64,000 bases of DNA from Onchidella celtica (lineage: Eukaryota > Mollusca > Gastropoda > Systellommatophora > Onchidiidae): NCBI GenBank assembly GCA_963931925.1, contig OZ007569.1, forward strand, positions 23,334,662-23,398,661, in the 5' to 3' direction. The notes beneath the pieces were generated by a model. It was not told the DNA's origin and made no database searches. It saw nothing but the letters and a program-made list of their open reading frames with translations. Shown here in pieces: positions 46,269-57,882 of this stretch (its first letter is position 1; every line of letters starts with the position of its first letter). A program made the translations under genes and the position numbers.

Positions 46269-49200
46269 TTATTGGTAGCGCCTAGGTGATCGCACTGGTC
46301 GTCCTGAACGGGAAGTGAGCTGTCTGTGGTCAAATTCAGTTGTGGGTGGATCATTATTGTTTCTAGTTCTTTTGTTAAGTTGTGGCTCTTGTGAGACAGG
46401 AGGACGGCCTCTGCGCACCGGCTGCTGAAGTTGTACCGGTTTTGATGAGTCCACTCGTGCAGGCTTAAGGCGGTCTACTGAGATGCGTTCGGCACGACCA
46501 CCTCTGTCTATGAGAAATGTTTTATCTCCAGGAGTTAGCACCTTATAAGGACCGGTGTAAGGCCTTTGTAATGGACTTTTCACTGTATCTGTGCGTATGT
46601 AGACATATTTGGATGATAACAAGAGCGGTGGTAAGTGCGTAGATGGGTTACTATGGTGGATGGCTGGCCTAGGTACACGTAGACCGTTTTTGTCTCGGAG
46701 AGCTGTTAAAAAATCTGATGCAGACCAAGACTGAGTCTGCGACGGAATTAACTCACCGGGGATAGTCAACAGTTCCCCATAGACAAGTTCTGCCGAAGAA
46801 GTTCCCAGGTCCTCCTTTGGAGTTGTTCTGAGTCCGAGGAGTACCCAAGGTATCTCTTCTGCCCAATTGTTCCCTGTTAGTCGTGCCTTCAAAGGTGATT
46901 TGAGTGTGCGATGAAACCTTTCCACCATCCCATTGGCTTGGGGGTGAAATGATGTTGTCCGATGGAGTCTGACTCCTAGGCGTCTCGCAATTTCAGCCCA
47001 CAAGGAAGATGTGAATTGTGAACCACGATCCGACGATATGTCCGCGGGAACCCCGAAGCGAGAGATCCAGCCTCCAAGGAGAGCCCGAACACATTCTGGT
47101 GCTGTAATGTTTGTCATAGGAATTGACTCTGGCCATCGTGTATTACGGTCAATGATGGTTAGGAGGTAACGGTAACCACATGACTGGGGTAATGGACCAA
47201 CAATATCGATGTTGATATGGGAAAATCTTTTGTCAGGTACAGTATATGTCTGAAGGGGCGCCTTGGTATGTTTCTGACTTTTTGATGCCTGGCAATTGTG
47301 TCACTCCTTTACCCAATCGCTAATTTGGCGGCTGAGGCCATGCCACACGTATTTCTCTGCAATGAGTTTAACAGTAGCCTTAACTCCTGGGTGAGCAAGG
47401 TTATGGACAGCCTCGAACACCGGGCGTCGATAATCTGGAGGAACGATAGGGCGGGCTCTACCAGTTGAAATGTCGCAGAGAAGCTCTGGTCCTTCATCAG
47501 TCAGCTTTGTCGTAGCAATTTTCATGTTTGTGATGGCAGTTTTGTACGCTTGTATGTCTGGACTCAAAATTTGCGCCTTGGCCATAGCTGTAAAGTCAAT
47601 GCCTAACGAGACCGCGTTTGTGGAAATGGAAGCGCGAGAAAGGCCATCGGCAACCACATTCTTCTTTCCCGAGATGTGCTTAATATCGGTGGTAAATTCT
47701 GAGATAGCAGTCAGTTGCCTTTGCTGACGGGCTGACCATAGTTAAGATGTTTTCGACATTGCGTGGACTAGAGGTTTGTGGTCTGTGTAGATGGTAAACT
47801 GCCTCCCTTCAAGCATATAATGAAAATGGCGTATTGCCAAATGGGCTTCCAGAAGCTCTCTGTCAAAAGTACTGTACTTGATCTCCGGACTACGTAGCTG
47901 GCGACTAAAAAAGGCAAGTGGCTCCCAGCGACCATGGTTGTACTGCTCAAGGACTGCGCCGACGGCCACATCAGATGCGTCACATGTCAAAGCTAATGGA
48001 CAATCTGTACATGGATGTACCAGCATGGTTGTATCTGCCAATGCTTGTTTACCGGCAAGGAAGGATTGTTTCATTTCCTGGGACCAAATGAGATCTTGGC
48101 GTGGTTTGGATATTTTCAGAGCTTGATAAAGGGGACGCAACATCAAAGCTATGTTTGGAATGAAACGGTGATAAAAGTTTATTATCCCAAGGTACTCTTG
48201 GAGTGCCTTTACAGTTCTTGGTTGTGGTAACTTCTTTACTGCCTCAATACGAGACGACATTGGTGCTGAGCCTGACGCAGACACTCGATGTCCCAAAAAA
48301 TCAAGCGATGCCACTCCAAAGAGACATTTTTCAAGCTTGATTACCAGTCCGTGGTGTTTTAGTCGCCGGAAAACTGCATTGAGGTCCTCTACGTGAGACT
48401 TGGCTGAGGAGCTAGCCACTAAAATATCATCAAGGTAGACAAATGCGCTGTCTAAATCTTGGAGCACAGAGTCCATGAGCCGTTGAAACGTCTGCGCTGC
48501 ATTTTTAAGGCCAAATGGCATACGTAAAAATTCCCATAAACCAAAAGGCGTGATAACAGCTGTTTTAGGTATATCTTCGGGAGTTACAGGAATCTGATGA
48601 TATCCCCTCACAAGGTCAATCTTGGAGAAATATTTTTTTCCAGCCAGGCGAGCCGAAAAGTCTTGAATATGGGGTATCGGATAGCGATCAGGAACTGTGG
48701 CATCATTCAGTCTGCGGTAGTCGCCGCAAGGACGTGAGTCTCCATTACTTTTAGGTACCATGTGTAGTGAGGATGCCCAGGGGCTGTTGGATTTCTGTAC
48801 AATACCCATCTTTTTCATTTCCAAAAATTCCTTCTTTGCAGAGGCCAGCTTGTCTGGTGCTAGACGACGTGCACGAGCGAAGACTGGCCTGTCTTTAGTT
48901 GGGATAAAATGTTTCACCCCGTGCTTGACTTCAGCAGTGGAGAAGGTTGGCTGTAACAGTTCCGGATAGTCACTGAGAATTTTACGGAACTTATTGCTCG
49001 TGATTTCTATGAGAGCAAGATCCGAGTTATCTAAAACTGAACTGACAGTGCAGTGAATATGAGCAAAAGATTCTGCTTCTATCAAGCGACGTCCTCGAAT
49101 GTCGACCAACAGGTTGTGCTGACGGAGAAAATCAGCCCCTAAGAGAGGTCGTTTGACATTAGCTGATATAAGACGTGCTTTGAAAATCTGGTTGCCAAAA

Positions 49201-49487
49201 TGCAAAGATAAGATTCGTGAACCATAGGTGGCTATGGAGGTTCCGTTGGCGGCTTGCAAAGGTGTTCTTGTAGCACCTGATGCTCTTTCTGCCCATGTTG
49301 CTGGTATTACAGAGACTTGTGCGCCTGTATCCACCAAGAAGCGTCTTTTAGACTGTGCGTCGGTCACAAATAGTTGAGTTACCTTTGTCTCTAGGTTTTG
49401 TTTAGTACATGGTGTAGTGGGCGAACATGGCGGACCAGCAAGTAAAGTTTCTACTGCTGGCCCGCTCTCCCGTTTCCCTGGTTCTTT
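46269..49487 (-). pseudogene. CsRn1-like pol with two nonsense codons
   Basis: One frame of 1,073 codons from 49487 to the natural stop at 46269, without frameshifts. Order: protease with D-T-G-A near 49323-49334; RT with YLDD at 48426-48437; RNase H with TCDASD and YTDHKPL; integrase zinc finger; integrase core with D-I-V-G-P, S-S-D-R-G and an E 35 residues on; a GPY module near the C-terminus. TAA at 47742-47744 stops the frame inside RNase H. TGA at 47301-47303 falls where the first zinc-binding Cys of the integrase C-x2-C pair is expected. Reading continues in frame after each. The frame opens about 37 nt before the gag stop, one base back, which fits a -1 frameshift near the A-rich 49482-49490. 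Confidence 0.92.
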
Positions 49488-50143
49488 TTAGTCTTGAGGT
49501 TGCTGAAATATTTACATGGGCTGGAACATCGCCTGGCATTTGAACCAAACTTTCGATGAAACCAACAAATCGTGTCAATCTCAGACAAACCTGCATCATG
49601 TGCTACGGTTGGTGTTGGTTTAGGTGGTTGAACCGCAGTGCAGATTGTCGCGTTTGTTGTCAGCGAGTTAAATAGGTTATCAGCCTCTTTCGCCAGTGCT
49701 CGGTAGTCAGTGATATTGGGGGAATTAGCAAGTGGAGCACGAATAGATTCAGGTAACAGTCTGAGAAACAGGTGGCGGAAAAGGAAGCATGGCTTGTGGT
49801 CTCCCAAAAGAGCTAGCATTCTGTCCATTATTTCTGACGGTTTGCTGTCACCTAGTACTTTAATGTTTAGCAAAGTGTCTGCTTTCTCTGCTTCTGATAA
49901 CCCGTAAGCATCCGTAAGGAACGATTTAAGTGTGTCGTACTTACAGGTTGGAGGAGGTGAGGATATGATTGATAAAGATCTTGAAGCTGTGTTAGCATCG
50001 AGTGCTGCTACTACATAGTAGTACTTCGTTTCGTCTGTTGTGATTCCACGCAGCACGAACTGAGCCTCAGTTTGAGCGAACCACGCTGAAGGACAAGTGG
50101 TCCAAAACGTTGGTAATTTAAGTACTAATGTTTCTATTGACAT
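49451..50143 (-). CDS. Gag of the CsRn1-like element
   Basis: 230 residues, intact. N-terminal WFAQTEAQF and [13 protein letters not shown] are typical of a gag family common in flatworm, insect and mollusc Ty3/gypsy elements. Residues 193-210 form a C-x2-H-x9-C-x3-C finger (C193, H196, C206, C210) instead of the usual CCHC knuckle. The protein forms the particle that packages element RNA. The ATG at 50143 follows a 57-nt leader after the primer site. A Lys/Asn-rich C-terminus overlaps the start of the pol frame. Confidence 0.92.
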   Translation of the reverse strand: MSIETLVLKLPTFWTTCPSAWFAQTEAQFVLRGITTDETKYYYVVAALDANTASRSLSIISSPPPTCKYDTLKSFLTDAYGLSEAEKADTLLNIKVLGDSKPSEIMDRMLALLGDHKPCFLFRHLFLRLLPESIRAPLANSPNITDYRALAKEADNLFNSLTTNATICTAVQPPKPTPTVAHDAGLSEIDTICWFHRKFGSNARRCSSPCKYFSNLKTKKNQGNGRAGQQ

Positions 50144-50200
50144 CGTGGACGAATCGTCGTTGAAAGATTAAGAATAGGAATATTCTGTCTAGATCTAAAG

Positions 50201-50218
50201 ATCACGTCGGGGTCACCA
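50201..50218 (-). promoter_or_regulatory. tRNA-Trp primer binding site
   Basis: On the minus strand TGGTGACCCCGACGTGAT, one base after the 5' LTR. It is complementary to the 3' end of eukaryotic tRNA-Trp with CCA. Confidence 0.88.
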
Positions 50219-50219
50219 C

Positions 50220-50373
50220 TATAGCACTTGACAGACACAACAGGCAGATACACAACCAACTCAAAACCGTCCAGCTCAGTGTAAATCTCGAGAGTCGTTT
50301 ATTTCTGTTTATTACCCGAAGTCCTTCTTGGGTTGACTCCGTTCAACACCTCTGCGCACCTCTGCGCACCACA
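50220..50373 (-). repeat. 5' LTR of the CsRn1-like element
   Basis: Identical to 46084-46237. Very short for an LTR. I see no clear TATA box within it on the minus strand. Confidence 0.93.
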
Positions 50374-50684
50374 TGGTTTTTCTTTCAAATATGCTAAAAT
50401 GAATGGGCAAAGACGAATGGGGTACCGCTACTGAAATATTGTTGAACTGGCAGCACAACACCAAATCCAGAGAAATGTGAGCGGAAGTTGTGTGTGTAAG
50501 TGGTCCAAAGAAAGACTTTCTTTAGAAGAATTAAATTTCATTGCAAGGAAAGATGCACTGTAACTAAAGTACATCCAGACTGATTTGTATGGGGTTGAAA
50601 TATGTCCAAAAAGAATAAAAACTGGGTACCGTTAGTTGTCTGTGTGTGTGTAAGTTTATTTGAATGTGCTTTTATGATTTTTTA

Positions 50685-50757
50685 CTGTGTACAGCGCCTA
50701 GAGCTTTTAATGTTTTAGTCCTGGCGCTATATAAATGTATATATTATTATTATTATT
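50685..50757 (-). repeat. Dispersed repeat with TATATAGCGCC word, copy 2
   Basis: Inverse of 18708-18800: GCGCCTAGAGCTTTTAATG...GGCGCTATATAAATGTATAT followed by (ATT)n. Confidence 0.7.
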
Positions 50758-53303
50758 ACTTCACAGAGACCCCACATTAGAAATGCAGGAATTCTGTGTA
50801 ATAATTTTTTTTTAATGTCATAGTTGTTTTTTTGTTAGTTTTTTTTTTTTATGTCATAGTTTTGGTTTTTTTAGTTGTTTCTGTCATGAAGTTTTGAGAA
50901 ATGCTGGGGGAGGGGGGGGGGGGGGGGTGTTCTTCTTGTCTTGTTCTTGTACTTGTTTTTTGCCACATTTCTTGCAGCAACCCTATACTCTATAGTTTTC
51001 GATTTTTTTGTTTTCTTTTTTAATGAGGGCTGTTAATGAAGAATGACATGAGCTGCCATATCACAATTTTAAATAATTACATTAATTTCCCGGGGGAAAA
51101 CTATTGCCAGTTATCTTGGAATGAAGCACACTAGAAGTGTGCCCAGCATCACTACTATTGTCCTTGAGATAAACATTGCTGTCATCATATTATTATGTAA
51201 GCATTCCAGGCATATGTGGAGCAGGTTGATGTCTGTGCAGTAGATATGGCTTCTGTGGTCTTTATTCGCCAGAGAGGTGGGCAACTGTGAAACAGAGAGG
51301 TTAGCTTGCTTTGGCTGACCAAAATAAATCTTACTATAAAAAAAAAATTAGTGGCATGAATATTTCGTTGTGGTGCAATTTGGCCACTTTTTTTGCTCAA
51401 AGCTCCAAGCTGCAGCCCGAATAAGTTTCAAAGATTATAAAAATAATTTTCATGGCTGTCAAATAATCTTGTCCCATCGCTTTTGTATCAAACTATGGTA
51501 TTCATTGAAGTTTCAAGGAATCTTTTAAAAATGTTATGACAGTTAAATACAATGAACTTTTTTTGGGGGCTCTTTTCAATAAATCCAGCGCATAGGAGAC
51601 TATTTGGCAAGCTTTTTGTTTTGTTTGAAAATTAATTAGATAATGGAGATAGGATGGATAGAAAAAGAGATTGGGAAGCGAGAGAAAACAACCCCGATCA
51701 AAACAAGACAAAGAGATGAAGGGTGGGTAGAGGTCCAATTTTTGGTCCATGAAGATGCGGGTTCTCTGTTAGTTATCAAAAAGAATATAATAGATTGGAA
51801 TTGTGTCGGTGCTATAGAGATTTGAATTTGCCCTCAGCCTGTGTATCATCATGTCTTCATGAAAATGCTAAATGTGCAAGTTTACAGCTAGGTTCAGGCA
51901 GTTATTAAGTGGTTTTTGGTCCATGTCCAGACTTGTGAAGATTTTCCAATTCCCAATTCTGATGTAATATGAACATAAAGGGCCCATATTATTATATCAT
52001 TCAGGAGCTGAGTTTCACTTTTATGTTTGTTAGTAAGAAGGAGGGGTTTTCCAACACTGAAATCACAGACCTATAGAATACCCAGACTGACTTTACATGT
52101 AACTAGCTTTTGTCTTCTCCAATAAAAGCTGAATACACAATTTGTGTGTATTTTAAATGTTGTTATGAGAAGTGGGAAGGGAGATTGCATTGAATGAGAA
52201 TGTTTTTTCTTTCTCTCTCCCATTTTCTTTTATTAAAAAAGAAACAACAAAAAAACACTTTTCATGTCTTCAAAAAGATTTCAGTTTAATTATGTAGGAG
52301 TTGAACAATCGCAATAACTCTGGTGGCATTCTGAAGTGCCACAGGACATTACGACATCAAAGATATCTGATGCATATGGAAGTATCAAGTACCACATTTT
52401 ATATTTTATTGTCCTGGGATTTAATGGGAGTGCAATTTGCTCTTGTGGCAACAGCAAGAGCGATTACACATGCAATCTCATGGATTCGCCGACAAACTAA
52501 GTTGATTACTTTGTTACATGCCAACCGATATTGTTTTTTATTTTTTTTTTTTTTTTTATTAGTCCAGCTTTCCTTTGTTAATCTTCACATTGCTTCAGCT
52601 GAATAAAAGAGCTCTCAAAGAGAAATTAATGAAATGAGATTTGAAACTTACAGCTATGATGAGGACATTTTTTTTTTTTTAATGGAAAAGGTAACAGAAA
52701 ATCTGCGTGGCCACAGCAGGTCATGGTACAAGATGATAATACAACAACAACAACAAAAAAGTTTCATGTGTCTCAAAGTCCCACTTTAGGAACAAACTTT
52801 CTTCCTTTTCCGATCCACTGGACATTTGAGCTTTCAGAGCCCTTCAGCCTATTGTTTAAAACAAACATGAAAACTGTACAGTTTTAAAGGAACTATGATG
52901 AATATGGTGGAAATAATTTAAGTCTATTATCGTATTGTTAATATATGTATATAATTTCACAAGGCAAAGGCAGCATGTTACAGTTTATGAAAAACACCCA
53001 TGTTCAAAAGAATAAAGTGGGTGATGGACGTGAGACATGAAATTAGTCTTTTTGCTTCTGATTGTTATCTGTGAATAGGAAATGAAACATAAAATACATT
53101 GGAGCTTGGCTCATCATGGCATGAAAGAAAGGGGGTTATTGAGTCTGTTAGATACCAGCTGATTAGTTTATGGTTTTGCTGCGCATAAGAGATGTTCTTC
53201 ATCATGCCTGGAATAAGTTCAGCCTGTTTAAAAAGGTGATTAGTGCGGACAGTATTGCTCTAATGAGCAGTGATATACACTTCATTCCTTTATATCGTGG
53301 GTC

Positions 53304-53480
53304 GGCTGTTGGAACCTCGTTCAAAGTAAACTTAAAGACTATTGTCAGGGAGCCCATTGTAGTTTACGTAGAAGGCTAAAGCTGAACAGTGAGCACAACT
53401 TAGCATTTTCTCTGTTTGGCTTTGTGATTAGTCTGCGGTCCTCGACAAACAGTCCTTGACTTTAGTTTTAACAAGGAATA
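53304..53480 (+). mobile_element. Foldback MITE, family 1, copy C
   Basis: Left arm CTGTTGGAACCTCGTTCAAA (from 53316) and right arm GACTTTAGTTTTAACAAGG pair imperfectly over about 45 nt. The core is GAGCACAACTTAGCATTTTC...TTTGGCTTTGTGATTAG. The most complete copy in the window. Confidence 0.75.
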
Positions 53481-53711
53481 GAGTTATATCCCCTGGGGCT
53501 TTGCCTACTTTTGTCTCACACTTACTGCTCAGGGTTGATCCCGTATCCAAGTTGGGAAAGTACTGATAATGTAAAACCTGTTCTGGAAGCCAGTGTAGAC
53601 AGCTTTACAACAATCAGAAACATCTGTGTTGTAATGTTTATGCAAACATGGTCGTAGGCTGGAAACTGTACCCACTGATGAATGGTCAAGTGACTTTTTC
53701 TTCACTACTCT

Positions 53712-54250
53712 TCCTTGCCATTCAGATGGATGTCTCCTCCTTCCCCCTCCCCCAAATGATATCCTTATTCAGGTTAATGGAACTCCTTATGGGCTCTTAG
53801 TCCTACTCATATGTATTCACACAAGTAGACGGTTGAACAAATTGTCTTCATTCAGATGGATGTCCTTCCCCCCATGATGTCCTTGTAGAATTCAGGTTAA
53901 TGTAAACTCTGTATGGTCTCTCGTTCCTATTCATATACACACAAACAGTGGGTTGAATGAATTGCACTCCTTCATTCTTCCTTGCCTGTCACCGTCTGTC
54001 ATTCAGACTGTGTCCTTCCACCCATACACACTGCTTCAAGCATGACGTCCTTGCAGAGGTCATGTTAAAGGAAACTCATATATATCTTCATTCCTAATTA
54101 TAAATACTTTAATGTTATGCAAGGTCAGGTGAATTTTTCTCCTCCATTCTTCTTTTCTGTCACTTTGCATCATTCAGCTGGGTGACCTTCCCCCCAGATA
54201 TTCATAGCATGATGTCCTTGCAGAGTTCAGGTCCTTGATGTATGAATGAG
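53712..54250 (+). repeat. Diverged tandem array, unit about 130-160 bp
   Basis: Four units, each with CATTCAG(A/C)TGG/TGTCCTTCC, ATGATGTCCTTG(C/T)AGA and GTTCAGGTTAATG blocks. The units are diverged, so the array is old. Confidence 0.8.
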
Positions 54251-55364
54251 TGACCTCCCCAGAAAAGCTGAATGAAAACAACAGGGGCAACGACTCATTC
54301 CTAATCCTCCCTGTCTGACTAACCAGGGCCGGAGGTTATGATGGCTACCACTACTCATATTGATTTTCTCACTGGCACCGGACACCTTCATGATATTTTC
54401 TTCCATGTATATAGATCAATGAATTCACTGTTTACCAGGGATGCCATTCGTCAGTGACCTGTTATATCATAATTGCTTTTCTAACACAGAGTGGTCGGCT
54501 GTACTCTATTTACTATATTTTATGCTTCATTTCCTAGGCTTAGGGTACATTTAACAGAACTCCGTTTCTTGTTTTTAATTGTTTTTGCCCTGGGCAGTTC
54601 ACCTCAGCAAGACACTTTAGCTAGATGTATGTCATATTTCACCAAGGTTCCTGACCTTGTCACTTCATGTAAGCTTGTTATTGAGCTATGGCATATGTTT
54701 ATGTAATGATGCGTAAGATGTGTGCATCCTGTATGTACTCTTAAACACTCTGTGAAAGAGAATATCCCCCATGGGATAGTAGAGTGATTCTTATCTTTAT
54801 CTCATCTTATTCTTTTGAATTTAGGTATTTTCATAAAATGTCACTTGCTGCCTTTGACCACATAAAATTTGATCAAATTCAGTTGAAGGTCTTTGTTGCT
54901 CGAGGGTCTCAGCCTAAGTCTGTTGGCCCATAATTTGATTAATGCCCCCAAGCTCTGGGTATAAATTTACAAAGAATCTCGTGTTACAGAATTTTACTGA
55001 TAAAATTTGGTTATGTCTCTCCAGTGAGTAAGATCTGTCTGGCAGGAAGAAAATGGGATGGTTTATGTCAGAGAGAAATATTTTTTATTTTACGCTAGAT
55101 GATTGATGTACATAGATATCCAACCTTGATTACAGAGAGCAGGCAGTGAGAAGGTATAGAGAATTTCTATTCACAGTTCCCTCGGGTGTAGGGGAGGGGA
55201 ATAAATTGGCCCACTGCCCACTTCTGCAGGTGGTGAAACCCCACCCAAGGTGGGCTGTCGCTCAGAGACTGCCACTTCTCACCAGCCGCTGGATGTGTGA
55301 CACCCCTTGCCCTTCCTTGCTTTTGTCTACCATCCCACTTCTCATTCGTCCTTCCCTGTATCAC

Positions 55365-55440
55365 TAAGTAAGCAAGATAACAAAAATACCTGAAAGGCGT
55401 AAAGTGGCCATTATTGTGCCAACGTGCCATTAAACTCTAT
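55365..55440 (+). mobile_element. SINE tail relic
   Basis: AAGCAAGATAACAAAAATAC, GCGTAAAGTGGCCATTATTG and TGCCAACGTGCCATTAAACT, the same order as at 39030-39130. Confidence 0.65.
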
Positions 55441-55847
55441 TCACAGTCAAAATCTAAACTCTTTCCCTACGGGCCAGCATTCCACGCCTGGACGGAGCAC
55501 CTTGTGGATTTACAGGCCATACTGTACCATGCATCTGTAAACATTAAAATTATACACTTGTCGCACACATGGTATTGCTGGACACGCTAGGACAAAGGAA
55601 GCTGTACCAAGAATTCTATCTTTAAGGTTCAGTGTCACGGGATGTTAATTTCCAATACAGTGGTCAAGGAATACCTTTATAACTTCATGTACATGTATTC
55701 AATTATGTTGGCGTTTATGTTAATCACATTGTAAGGCTCATGAATTTTTGTCATACCTAGTTCCCACCTCTGCTTTGTTCTTTCTTTCTTTCATTTTGTT
55801 TCTGATAAACTGAGTCTCATTAGTTCACCTATTTTGTTTTCATCCAG

Positions 55848-55992
55848 GATAACAAATGATGCCAGGGAAGATGAGATGGAACAAAACATTGGAGAGGTGT
55901 CCGGGATGGTCAGCAATCTACGTAACATGGCTGTCGATATGGGCAATGAGATTGAGTCCCAGAATCGGCAACTGGATCGTATTAACCAGAAG
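55848..55992 (+). CDS. SNAP25: SNAP-25, second SNARE helix exon (145 nt)
   Basis: Acceptor CATCCAG, donor GTGAGA. It reads [48 protein letters not shown] and ends on a codon boundary. This is the N-terminal and central part of the Qc SNARE helix; S-Q-N-R-Q holds the central-layer Gln. Because the exon ends in phase 0, either of the two downstream terminal exons can be joined without a shift. Confidence 0.98.
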
Positions 55993-56834
55993 GTGAGAGG
56001 GGATATCTTGCATTTTACAGGGCTCTTTTTGCTCTTCAGAAACTTTGAGCTTCTGAGAACTGATGTATTTATGCTGTTGTCTTGTCTGAGAATTCTGAAT
56101 TGCTTTACTTTCAGTTGTGATCTATTACTGACATCCACTAATCTGCAGATGGCATTGGAATTTGTTACAAATGGCTGTTGACATCTATTCATGACATCCT
56201 CTACTCTATTTAAAGGCAATGGAATGTTTATGAACATTTTGGTTCATCTTTTCAGCAGTTGATGCAGTTTGTATGTCTTTTGTGTATGTAGTATGTTACA
56301 GACATTTTGTAAGAAAACTTAAACTCTTTTCAGAAATAATTATGCAAAAATTTCAGGAAATTCACTCTGATAAAAGTAACGATTTTATATTTGTAAAGTA
56401 TGGGATACTTCAGATATAACTGTATTATATTTGCAAGGAGATCTACATTGTCTGCTTGTGCTATTAAGAGTTATGTGTTAAAGTAAAATGTCTGTGGTTT
56501 TTGTGAAGAGGGAAAAGTGATATCTTGTGTCATGAAATTTGTACACTGTATGATATGGCTGTCTGTTCATTGGTGACTTTGAGTGGCAGCTGATGGGGTC
56601 ATCAAGTGCAGTGGACTTGTAGTCTTTTATTACTATTTTCTGGGTAAATTTACGTATATTTTCTCAAAACCTCAGAACACAAAAATTTTCATTTTGCTGA
56701 TATTTTTTATTCATTTTTTCCACATTTTTTACTATCATCTATCATACAGAAAACAATCTTGTAAATACTTTATTGAGGTTGATCAAGAGACAGAGCCAGA
56801 AAAGGAAATTTTATTATGTACAAACTGGAAATTA

Positions 56835-56905
56835 ATAACAATAATGATAATACACAGCTTTTAAATAGTGCTTCATCCCGTTTCCAACCAGGGTGTAAGC
56901 GCTTT
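56835..56905 (+). repeat. Dispersed repeat, diverged copy 3
   Basis: AATAATGATAATACACAGC, TAGTGCTTCATCCC and GTAAGCGCTTTCCAACA are in the order of 18708-18800. Confidence 0.55.
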
Positions 56906-57284
56906 CCAACAATTATATCGTATAATCACACGCATAATACTCGGGCATACTCAGGAGGAAACAAAAAATGGAAATTCAGAGTGTAAAAAGATGACTCTTC
57001 AGCTGATGTTTAAAAGTCATAAAATTTTCACTCAAAGACAGAGGCAGAGAATTCCAAATCTGAGGCCCTTGAAAAGAAAAGTTTCATGTCAGCAAATTAA
57101 TTTTCATATTTTGCCAGTGATTTAAGTTTGATGATGCATTTGTAGACCTGGTCAGCTGACTTTCAGAAACCATCTTTCTGTGATCTAAAGTGATCTATCT
57201 ATCTATCTTCATTATTATATGCCATGTCCTTGTTGCCACCTCTCGCTGTCTTTCATGTACTTTCTGTGCCAGTGAATGTTTGCA

Positions 57285-57442
57285 TGGGAGGAAACCAATT
57301 TAGCATCGGAAAATTATAGAGGAAGTATAATCAAAAAAGGCAGTCAGTGATGAGCTTTTAGGTGTTTGGATGGCGGAAAGCAATTTAACATAGGGAAATT
57401 TATAAAAGATGTATAATCCAAAAAAGGCAGTCAATGATGAGC
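57285..57442. repeat. Tandem duplication, unit about 79 bp
   Basis: CAATTTAGCATCGGAAAATT and AAAAAGGCAGTCAGTGATGA are repeated as CAATTTAACATAGGGAAATT and AAAAAGGCAGTCAATGATGA. Confidence 0.9.
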
Positions 57443-57766
57443 TTTGAGTGGGATTTCAAAGGTCTTGGTCTGTCTTTAGCAGTGCCCGGCAACCACATTA
57501 CTAATTTCTCGTCAGCTCAACAATTTCTCCTTAAAGACATTGCCTATTGGTTTGCCCCACTTTTGTCACCCAGAATTGTGATAGAACGGCATCCCCGTGG
57601 TGGATGAGAATGCACATTTACCAAGATTTGTTTTTTAGCATGGTGGCTGAGTATGGGTACTGCTAGCAAGATTAGCTGCAAGCCAAAAAGAAGAATTGAA
57701 ACTCTGGGAGAACAAAACATCATCACCGATCCCAAAGAAGGTAGTAACTAAAAAATTTGATAAAGG

Positions 57767-57882
57767 CTGTTACTAGCGGAGCGGAGCATTATACAGAGAG
57801 AGGTATAGCTGAGCAGTAAACATAACTCAGTATTTTCTCCATTTGGCTTTGTGTAACTAGACTATGCTCCTCTAACATCAGC
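57767..57882 (+). mobile_element. Foldback MITE, family 1, copy D
   Basis: Arms GCGGAGCATTATAC and ACTATGCTCCTCTAACATCA enclose the core GAGCAGTAAACATAACTCAG, TATTTTCTCCATTTGGCTTT. Confidence 0.7.

Larger units (their letters stand above)
46084..50373 (-). mobile_element. CsRn1-like Ty3/gypsy LTR retrotransposon, pol disabled
   Basis: 4,290 bp, antisense to SNAP-25. The LTRs are 154 bp and identical. The flanking 4-bp direct repeat TGGT is at 46080-46083 and 50374-50377. The minus-strand order is LTR, primer site matching tRNA-Trp, gag, a -1 shifted pol (protease, RT, RNase H, integrase), polypurine tract, LTR. tRNA-Trp priming together with a C-H-C-C rather than CCHC gag finger is what is known for the CsRn1 clade of Ty3/gypsy elements. 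Two nonsense codons break pol, so this copy cannot make a full Pol by itself. Confidence 0.93.
45773..55847 (+). other. SNAP25: SNAP-25 intron of 10,075 bp
   Basis: Donor GTAAGC, acceptor CATCCAG. It contains the complete antisense CsRn1-like retrotransposon, a GCGCC-type repeat, a family-1 MITE, a diverged tandem array and a SINE tail. 50800-53290 and 54260-55360 are AT-rich with homopolymer runs (for example a G-run near 50911-50927) and no gene that I can support. Confidence 0.9.
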
